From the IMG/VR virus record IMGVR_UViG_3300022752_000392, positions 1 through 23,978 of that record: a stretch of DNA of 23,978 bases; one strand, written 5' to 3'. Within the stretch, counting starts at the first letter, position 1; each line of letters opens with the position of its first letter. Shown in pieces: positions 1 through 6,085 of this stretch. This DNA is from a virus. The notes below the pieces were generated by a model. It searched no databases and was not told the origin of the DNA. It saw nothing but the letters and a program-made list of their open reading frames with translations. The position numbers and the translations under genes were made by a program.

Positions 1-1
1 C

Positions 2-817
2 CACTATAAAGAGCATCTACCCATTAATACAGGCTGGATCAAAGTGCGCGATGGTGAAATTGCCGACGTGCCGCCAGGTCAATATATTCTACTTCAAGAC
101 GAGTGGAATACATATACCACAAAGGTCTTTCGCGCCGCAGAAAACGGAGCATGGAAACCCATAACTGATGGACGATTAAAGTCAAACTACTTTCCCGTCA
201 TTAAACCGCTCGACGAGTATCAAGCTTGCGCGATAGACTCTTTAAAAACTGATCAATTTACTATATTAACAGGCCACGCCGGCACAGGTAAAACTTTACT
301 TTCTCTTGCTTACGCTCTTGGTGAACTTCAATCGGGTCACCGCCGCAAACTTAACATCTATGTCAATCCCACAAAAGCCAAGGGGGCCGAGGAATTGGGG
401 TTTTATACCGGGGACCGCACAGAGAAACTACTTCAAAACTCTATTGGTGCAATTTTAACCACCAAGCTGGGGGATCCTATGGCGGTCGATATGCTTATGC
501 GGCAAAATAAATTGGAAATTTTTCCTATTTCAGACATTCGCGGCGCCGAAGTGCACCCTGAAGATATATTATACATCACAGAAGCACAAAACCTGTCCAC
601 TAGCCTGGCAAAACTATGTATACAACGGGCGGCTGAGGGCTCCAAGATCATTTTGGAGGGAGATCCCGAGACGCAACTAGATAACTGGGCTTTTGAGGGT
701 AAAAATAACGGCTTAAAGAGAGCAATTGAAGTGTTTGTAGGCTTTAAAGGCTTCGGCCACGTCAATCTGCCAGTAGTGCGCCGCTCTCGAATCGCCGCAA
801 GAGCTGAGGAAATGTAA
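2..817 (+). CDS. PhoH-like ATPase, 5' end outside the window (partial)
   Basis: P-loop ATPase of the PhoH family, which in bacteria and many phages is linked to RNA metabolism; its role in phage is not settled. The frame is open to the window edge, upstream of a GTG at 44, so the N-terminus is missing. Counting from that GTG, the Walker A motif GHAGTGKT is at about 77-84, a family-typical LGFYTGD follows at about 118-124, then RGAEVHPEDILYITEAQN at about 166-183 (Walker B) and EGDPETQLDN at about 205-214. The usual Walker B aspartate in DEAQN is threonine here (ITEAQN). The residues before the ATPase core (INTGWIKVRDG and on) resemble the linker found after a PIN nuclease domain in PIN-PhoH fusions, so a PIN domain may lie upstream; that is inference. 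It sits one base upstream of the next gene and shares its higher GC content. Family confidence is high, function is not. Confidence 0.87.
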   Translation, partial: HYKEHLPINTGWIKVRDGEIADVPPGQYILLQDEWNTYTTKVFRAAENGAWKPITDGRLKSNYFPVIKPLDEYQACAIDSLKTDQFTILTGHAGTGKTLLSLAYALGELQSGHRRKLNIYVNPTKAKGAEELGFYTGDRTEKLLQNSIGAILTTKLGDPMAVDMLMRQNKLEIFPISDIRGAEVHPEDILYITEAQNLSTSLAKLCIQRAAEGSKIILEGDPETQLDNWAFEGKNNGLKRAIEVFVGFKGFGHVNLPVVRRSRIAARAEEM

Positions 818-818
818 T

Positions 819-1910
819 ATGGATGTATTAACTTGTTCTAAGTGTCGCCGAGACATGAAAGACGACAATTTTTATATTGATAAAAACGGTCAAAAGATGA
901 CCACTTGCAAAAAATGTTTGACCATGCACGTAAATCCGCATGAACCTAGCACTGTCTACCATATTCTTCAAATGGTAGACGTGCCTTTTATTCCGGTTGA
1001 GTGGGAAGCCCTTATGGAACGCTACGGCGGGGATAAAGATGGACTTAAAGGTAACACTATAGTGGGCCGCTACCTGGGCAAAATGAAGCTCAAGCAGTTT
1101 GCGGACTTGACTTGGGCTGACACAGAGCGCCTAATTGAAGAACATAACGAAAAATTGCGCAAATTAAAGGTACTAGAAGAAGAACAACGCATGCGCTACA
1201 AGCAAGCACTCATTTCTGAAGGCGCTACACCCGAAGAAGCCGAGCAGGCATCCGATTTAAACCTCAAAGATGTGTTTGACTTCGGTTCAATGATAACAAA
1301 AGAAGAAAAACAGGTGCTCACGCTAAAATGGGGCAAGCTTTATAATGAAGAAGAGTGGCTTTTTCTAGAACAATTCTATAATCAGATGCACAACAGCTAT
1401 GATATACAGACCGCAAGCCATGAAGACTACCTAAAAATGATTGCAAAGACCAGTCTAAAGATGAATCAAGCCATAGATATCGGTGATATTGATGGTTTTA
1501 ACAAGCTCAGTAAGACTTATGACACCCTAATGCGGTCGGCCAAGTTCACTGCGGCGCAAAATAAGGCTGAAAGTGAGAATTTTATTGACTCTATTGGTGA
1601 AATGGTGGCCCTATGTGAGGCTGAAGGCTTCATTCCACGCTATCATGCGCGCGAAGATCAAGATGTTGTCGATATAACTATCAAAGATATTACAAATTAC
1701 CTAGATAATTTGGTAAAAAACGAGCTAAATTTAGGCGCTTTGATCGAATCTGCGCTTAAACAGATGGAAAATGAGCAAAATCGACCCGATTTTGACACTA
1801 TAGATGACGAAAATCTATGGGATGAAGGCATAATTAGTGATCAAGATTATACAGAATTTTCAGAAATGATTCAAAATGATGTCTTAAAAGACGAGGGGTT
1901 GAAAGAATGA
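819..1910 (+). CDS. Zinc-ribbon protein upstream of TerL, candidate small terminase subunit
   Basis: 363 aa. Two CxxC pairs (C6/C9 and C30/C33) form a probable N-terminal zinc ribbon of the kind that binds DNA or protein. A conserved-looking stretch (VYHILQMVDVPFIPVEWEAL, about 46-65) follows, then a charged helical segment at about 100-155 with likely coiled coil, and a very acidic C-terminus. It starts at ATG 819 with TGAGGA at 805-810, one base after the PhoH stop, and its end overlaps the terminase start by ATGA. The position directly before the large terminase is that of the small terminase, which recognises the packaging site and recruits TerL. No classical TerS helix-turn-helix is recognisable and the protein is longer than most TerS, so the role is inferred from position. 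It could instead be a packaging accessory factor. Confidence 0.6.
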   Translation: MDVLTCSKCRRDMKDDNFYIDKNGQKMTTCKKCLTMHVNPHEPSTVYHILQMVDVPFIPVEWEALMERYGGDKDGLKGNTIVGRYLGKMKLKQFADLTWADTERLIEEHNEKLRKLKVLEEEQRMRYKQALISEGATPEEAEQASDLNLKDVFDFGSMITKEEKQVLTLKWGKLYNEEEWLFLEQFYNQMHNSYDIQTASHEDYLKMIAKTSLKMNQAIDIGDIDGFNKLSKTYDTLMRSAKFTAAQNKAESENFIDSIGEMVALCEAEGFIPRYHAREDQDVVDITIKDITNYLDNLVKNELNLGALIESALKQMENEQNRPDFDTIDDENLWDEGIISDQDYTEFSEMIQNDVLKDEGLKE

Positions 1911-3637
1911 GCTTACAAGATTTACTAAAACAAGGCGCCCCAGGCAAAAAAATTGGCCTTTCTGAAGAGCGTGTGCGCGCTCAAATACCTAATTTTGTTA
2001 AGTGGACAAGCTTTTGGCGAGAATATCCCGATATATTAGTAGATATGATGACTCCTCTCGATTCTACTTTCCGATTATTCTTTTATCAACGTATATTTTT
2101 GCGGGCCGCCATTAGATATAAATATTGTTACGCTACATTTACTCGTGCCTTTTCAAAATCATTTTTATCAGTTTTAGTTTTAATGCTTCGCTGCGTACTT
2201 TACCCCGGCGCAAAACTATTTATTGCATCGGGTGGTAAAGAACAAGCCGCAAATATTGCGCGAGAAAAGGTTGAAGAACTTATTGATCTTTTGCCGCCCC
2301 TACATAAAGAAATAGACTGGCGGCCTGGCAAGACTCAATTTGCAAAAGACTATGTGCGGGTTCAATTTAAAAATGGTTCGCGGCTCGACATTGTGGCTGT
2401 GCGCGAATCCACTCGTGGAGGCAGGCGCCACGGGGGTCTAATTGAGGAAGTAATACTAGTAGATGGTGAAAAACTCAATACTGTTATTTTGCCGCTCATG
2501 AACGTATCGCGTCGCGCTGCAAATGGAGAAGTAGATCCAAGAGAAGTATTAAATAAAAGTCAGATTTATGTTACTACCGCGGGATTTAAAGATAGCTTTG
2601 CTTATCAAAAACAATTACAGTTATTGTTGTGGCAGATAGTGCGGCCGGGTCAAGCTTTTGTATTTGGCGGCACTTGGCGCATTCCTGTAAAACATAGATT
2701 ATTAGATCGTGGTTTCGTTCAAGATATGCGGCAGGATGGCACTTTTAACGAAGCAAGCTTTGGTCGTGAATATGAGAGTCAATGGTCTGGTAGTATGGAT
2801 GATGCATTTTTTAATGCAGACATGTTTGATAAATATAGAATTTTAAATCAACCAGAAAATGAATTTAGTGGTCGTGGCAATGCTGATCACTATTATGTAT
2901 TTGGTGTTGACGTAGGTCGTCAGGGTGCACAAACAGCTATCATGGTATTTAAAGTTAATCCGCAACCTAAGGGTGTGGGAATGAAATCCCTAGTCAATAT
3001 TTTTACTGCGGATTCAGAACACTTTGAACAACAAGCTTTAATTTTAAAAAGATTGTACTATCGTTTTATGCCTAAAGCAATAGCGGTTGATGCTAACGGT
3101 CTTGGAGCAGGATTAGTGGATTATCTAGTTACAAAAACTCGTGACAATCGTACAGGCGAAGAATTTCCTCCATTTGGCGTTATCAATGATGAACGGGGAG
3201 ATTATAGAAAATATTATGCAGATCAAGCCTTAGAAGGCAATCTTTTATATTTAATTAAAGCAAATGCCGAAATAAATAATGAAGCGCATGTTAATGTGGT
3301 AACACAATTTAGTTCTGGAAAAGTACGATTAATGATAGATGAAAAAACTGCAAAGGCAAAATTATTGTCTACAAAAATGGGCAATGATATGACGCCTGAA
3401 GCTCGCGCAGATTATATGCGGCCGTTCGTATTAACTTCTATTTTAAAAGAAGAGATGATGAATTTGCGTGAAAAGCGTGAAGGTAAAAATGTAGTATTGG
3501 AACGAGCTAATAATAAAATACAAAAGGACAAATTTTCCGCATTTGAATATGGTCTTTATTATATAAAAATACTTGAAGATTCTGATAAAAAGAAAAGAGG
3601 CAAATATCGCGCCTCAGATTTTATGTTTTATAATTGA
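1907..3637 (+). CDS. terL: Terminase large subunit (packaging ATPase-nuclease)
   Basis: 576 aa, the motor that pumps DNA through the portal and cuts the concatemer. The N-terminal ATPase has a degenerate P-loop, TRAFSKSF at about 79-86 (Arg80, Lys84, Ser85), in place of GxxxxGKT, as is common in terminases. The Walker B region is GGLIEEVILVD at about 176-186, with Glu-Glu where Asp-Glu is usual, and the coupling motif is YVTTAG at about 221-226. The C-terminal RNase H-like nuclease supplies acidic residues in FGVDVG (Asp335), AIAVDANG (Asp395) and KDKFSAFEYG (Asp541). ATG 1907 overlaps the previous stop, so translation is probably coupled. GC content falls along the gene, from about 45% near the start to about 30% in the nuclease half. 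The call rests on the ordered motif set and on the portal, protease and capsid genes downstream. Confidence 0.93.
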   Translation: MSLQDLLKQGAPGKKIGLSEERVRAQIPNFVKWTSFWREYPDILVDMMTPLDSTFRLFFYQRIFLRAAIRYKYCYATFTRAFSKSFLSVLVLMLRCVLYPGAKLFIASGGKEQAANIAREKVEELIDLLPPLHKEIDWRPGKTQFAKDYVRVQFKNGSRLDIVAVRESTRGGRRHGGLIEEVILVDGEKLNTVILPLMNVSRRAANGEVDPREVLNKSQIYVTTAGFKDSFAYQKQLQLLLWQIVRPGQAFVFGGTWRIPVKHRLLDRGFVQDMRQDGTFNEASFGREYESQWSGSMDDAFFNADMFDKYRILNQPENEFSGRGNADHYYVFGVDVGRQGAQTAIMVFKVNPQPKGVGMKSLVNIFTADSEHFEQQALILKRLYYRFMPKAIAVDANGLGAGLVDYLVTKTRDNRTGEEFPPFGVINDERGDYRKYYADQALEGNLLYLIKANAEINNEAHVNVVTQFSSGKVRLMIDEKTAKAKLLSTKMGNDMTPEARADYMRPFVLTSILKEEMMNLREKREGKNVVLERANNKIQKDKFSAFEYGLYYIKILEDSDKKKRGKYRASDFMFYN

Positions 3638-3653
3638 CAAGGGAGTGAGTCTG

Positions 3654-3830
3654 ATGCAAAATGTTTATTTAGATCCTCGAGCTATGGATAATTATATTTT
3701 TGAAAAATTACTAGAATCGGGTTATGCACCAGAACTTGAAGAAGTTCAGACCATTACCGATATTTTTATAGAATTATTAATTCAATTACAATTAGCCGAT
3801 CCAATAGAGTTGGAAAATGAGGAAGGATGA
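3654..3830 (+). CDS. Small acidic phage protein of unknown function
   Basis: 58 aa, starting at ATG 3654 with GGGAGTGAG at 3641-3649 as ribosome binding site. An upstream in-frame ATG at 3573 lies inside TerL and has no such site, so I reject it. The product is acidic and helical (NYIFEKLLESG, then DIFIELLIQLQLADPIELENEEG), with no cysteine, signal or membrane segment. It lies 16 bases after TerL, and its stop overlaps an ATG (3827) of the next gene. I do not recognise a family. Tight spacing on both sides and a good ribosome binding site support a real gene. A small terminase- or portal-associated partner is possible from position alone. Confidence 0.65.
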   Translation: MQNVYLDPRAMDNYIFEKLLESGYAPELEEVQTITDIFIELLIQLQLADPIELENEEG

Positions 3831-3832
3831 CT

Positions 3833-4204
3833 ATGGGCGCATTTAAAGCCGAGATGTCAAGAGGAGAAATAAAAGTTAAAGAAGTTTTAGAATTTGCGGG
3901 TTTGCTTTTTGAGCAACAATATGTTTTTCCAGATTTAAAAGCTTCTAACGGCTTGCCACTGCGATTTGATTTTGCAGTCTTTGATGAAGATGGCGGTCTT
4001 GACTTTTTAATAGAGTATAATGGTGAACAGCATTATACAGCAGTAGCGGCTTATGGTGGCGGACGTAAATTAGCACAACAAAAGCATAATGATGCCGCAA
4101 AAATGAGATACTGTTCAAAGCATGGAATTTCTTTAATTATTATTCCATATTATGACTATGAAAAAATAGATTTGGAATATATTTTTGAAAAGGCAGGAAT
4201 TTAA
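3833..4204 (+). CDS. Vsr-like / PD-(D/E)XK phage endonuclease
   Basis: 123 aa from ATG 3833; ATG 3827 is a second possible start that overlaps the previous stop, but GAGGAAGG (3819-3826) is spaced better for 3833. The fold signature is that of the very-short-patch-repair-like PD-(D/E)XK nucleases often found free-standing in phages: RFDFAVF (Asp46), then FLIEYNGEQHY (Glu61, Glu65, His67), then QKHNDAAKMRYC (His85, Asp87, Lys90), and the closing strand ISLIIIPYYDYEKID. The E/H/D set resembles the active site of Vsr and of the EDxHD homing endonucleases. It acts on DNA, either as a homing endonuclease or as a nicking factor in packaging; genes for HNH nucleases often flank terminases. It sits between terL and portal, in line with both. 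Family confidence is good, biological role open. Confidence 0.8.
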   Translation: MGAFKAEMSRGEIKVKEVLEFAGLLFEQQYVFPDLKASNGLPLRFDFAVFDEDGGLDFLIEYNGEQHYTAVAAYGGGRKLAQQKHNDAAKMRYCSKHGISLIIIPYYDYEKIDLEYIFEKAGI

Positions 4205-4549
4205 ATGATTAAAAAAATTTTAATGATATTTATTTTATTTATGTGTTTTTCTACTACAGCAGTATGGGCTGAATCTGAAGTATTGGAGCCACCAGCACAA
4301 TGCATAGTATATGAAGATGGAACTGAGCAATGTTTTAAAATAATAACTCCTGAACCGACAATATGTGAAAACTATCCTTATCCCGAACCTGAAGTAATTT
4401 ATGAAACTACAAACAATGTTGATGAATTAAAAAGAGAATTAGGTGCCAACATGGAAAATAAAAATAAAAATAATATTTTATATGGAATTATTGGAATATT
4501 ATCTGTTTTAACATTAATTTTTGGATTTAAAGCATTTAAAAAGAAATAA
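4205..4549 (+). CDS. Exported, C-terminally membrane-anchored small protein of unknown function
   Basis: 114 aa. The N-terminus is a signal peptide: MIKK, a hydrophobic core at about 5-20, and a likely signal peptidase I site after AVWA (residue 22). The mature part is short, acidic and proline-rich, with three cysteines (33, 43, 54), and leads through a charged helix (VDELKRELG) to a second hydrophobic segment at about 90-110 followed by KKK. The predicted topology is an outside domain of about 65 residues with a lysine-rich cytoplasmic tail. It begins directly after the nuclease stop, with AGGAAT in front. I recognise no family. An exported protein is unexpected between terminase and portal; superinfection exclusion, lysis-related or moron functions are possible, but nothing in the sequence decides among them. 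Confidence 0.72.
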   Translation: MIKKILMIFILFMCFSTTAVWAESEVLEPPAQCIVYEDGTEQCFKIITPEPTICENYPYPEPEVIYETTNNVDELKRELGANMENKNKNNILYGIIGILSVLTLIFGFKAFKKK

Positions 4550-4550
4550 A

Positions 4551-4559
4551 AAGGAGGTG
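4551..4559 (+). promoter_or_regulatory. Strong ribosome binding site that points to an ATT start
   Basis: AAGGAGGTG is a near-perfect anti-16S match. Eight bases after AGGAGG comes ATT at 4566, in the portal frame. The in-frame GTG at 4557 overlaps the site itself, the in-frame TTG at 4521 lies upstream of it inside the previous gene, and the first in-frame ATG is not until 4710. The site therefore favours ATT as initiator. Confidence 0.7.
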
Positions 4560-4565
4560 TTTTCC

Positions 4566-6083
4566 ATTAAGAATCGTTCTAGAACCTACTCTCCTTCATA
4601 TTTTGAAAGAGATAAATTAAAAGAACTTTCTACTCAAGAAATAAACTATGCTTATAAAAATCGATCTTCTGCTGGATATAATGATTATGATGTAGGTCAA
4701 TATCAAGCAATGGGGCGAAGCATTTATACTAAGCGAATAGTTGTAAAAGCTATTGAGAGTAGAGAACTTCCGCAAATTCGCTCTATAAGCAAGCACTTTT
4801 TTTATACTAGTGGTGTTTATGGTCGAGCTTGCAGATACCTAGCTTTTCTTCCTACATATGATCATTTAATAACCCCAATGTTAATTCATGATGAAGTAAG
4901 AAAAGATGTTTTAGCAGGAGACTTTAATCGAGCCCTACGTTTTGTTGATTCCATGAATCCAAAAACCAAACTTCAACAAATAGCCCTAGGTGTTATTGTT
5001 GAAGGTGTTTATTATGGATATGTGCGCAATAATGGAAATACTATACTAATCCAAGACTTACCTGTGAATTGGTGTAGAAGCTTATACAAAATAGATGGAT
5101 TTCCTGTAGTTGAATTTAATGTGAGATATTTTGATATTATGTACAAAAGAGAAGTGTCCAGAATTGAAGTTTTAAAATCAATGCCGGAAGAAATAGTATC
5201 TGGCTACTTGGCTTATAAAAAAGCTGAGGTTCCTATTGATTCTAGAGATGGCGGAGCTTGGATTAAATTAAATCATAGCAATACTATGAAATTTACTTTG
5301 AATGAAGATGATACGCCAATTTTTGCACAAGCTATTCCGCATATTATTGACTTTGATGATATGGAATCAATAGCAAAGAAAAAATGGGAACAACAATTAT
5401 TAAAAATTATGATTCAAAAAATCCCATTAGATAAAAATGGTGATTTTATTTTTGATATGCAGGAAGCCGCCGCAATGCATTCTAATGCTGTGCGCATGTT
5501 AGCGCGAGCAATGAACATTGACGTTCTAACTACTTTTGCTGATTCTCAATTATTAGATTTAGAAACTAAATCTTATGGTGGACAACAAACTACAGAATCT
5601 TGGGAACGATCTATTTATAATGATTTAGGATTATCTCAACAATTATTTAATACTGATGGAAATTTAGCTTTAGATAAGTCTATTCGAAATGATGAATCTA
5701 TAATGGTATATTTATTAAATCAAATAGAGGATTGGCTAAATTTTCAATTATCATTAAAATTTTCTGATAAAAAATATGATTATGTATTTAAAATTTGGTT
5801 TCCTCGATTAACTCAACATAATCGTGAAGAAATGGCAAAATTATATAAAGATCAAGCTGCTATGGGCTTTTCTAAACAACTTCCTGCATTAGCACTTGGT
5901 CAAAGTCAGGCAAATTTATTATCTACAATTTTATTTGAAAACGACATATTAAATTTAGACGATATTATGAAACCTTTAAAAATGGCTTCTACTATGTCTA
6001 ATAAGTCCGGCTCGGGCAGACCCGAAAAATCTGATGATCAAAAGTCAGAAAAAACTTTAGCTAATGAAGCATCGGAGGGTTGA
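4566..6083 (+). CDS. Portal protein (apparent ATT start)
   Basis: About 505 aa. The portal is the dodecameric ring at the capsid vertex through which DNA enters and to which terminase and neck bind. The N-terminal part (DKLKELSTQEINYAYKN, then HFFYTSGVYGRACRYLAFLP at about 77-96) and the long alpha/beta middle with EWSRSIYND-like helices (WERSIYNDLGLSQQLFN at about 349-365) fit phage portals of Firmicutes siphoviruses, and size and position between terminase and capsid protease agree. The end is disordered and polar (SNKSGSGRPEKSDDQKSEK). The start is taken as ATT 4566 because the only good ribosome binding site is at 4551-4559; a TTG at 4521 or GTG at 4557 would give 520 or 508 residues. If ATT is used, translation is probably weak, which suits a protein needed at 12 copies per head. 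The stop is two bases before the ATG of the protease gene. Confidence 0.85.
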   Translation: MKNRSRTYSPSYFERDKLKELSTQEINYAYKNRSSAGYNDYDVGQYQAMGRSIYTKRIVVKAIESRELPQIRSISKHFFYTSGVYGRACRYLAFLPTYDHLITPMLIHDEVRKDVLAGDFNRALRFVDSMNPKTKLQQIALGVIVEGVYYGYVRNNGNTILIQDLPVNWCRSLYKIDGFPVVEFNVRYFDIMYKREVSRIEVLKSMPEEIVSGYLAYKKAEVPIDSRDGGAWIKLNHSNTMKFTLNEDDTPIFAQAIPHIIDFDDMESIAKKKWEQQLLKIMIQKIPLDKNGDFIFDMQEAAAMHSNAVRMLARAMNIDVLTTFADSQLLDLETKSYGGQQTTESWERSIYNDLGLSQQLFNTDGNLALDKSIRNDESIMVYLLNQIEDWLNFQLSLKFSDKKYDYVFKIWFPRLTQHNREEMAKLYKDQAAMGFSKQLPALALGQSQANLLSTILFENDILNLDDIMKPLKMASTMSNKSGSGRPEKSDDQKSEKTLANEASEG

Positions 6084-6085
6084 TA

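Noticed and set aside
433-765. Open frames on the minus strand, for example 433-765, 6107-6430, 9983-10324 and 21943-22125
   Set aside because: They lie fully opposite well-supported genes, have no ribosome binding sites, and show the biased composition expected of reverse reading.
3573-3653. Longer version of the small gene after terL, starting at ATG 3573
   Set aside because: No ribosome binding site, it lies inside the terL end, and ATG 3654 has a good site.
3634-3665. TTGACA at the end of terL as a promoter
   Set aside because: Nothing like TATAAT 16-18 bases downstream; the region is coding.
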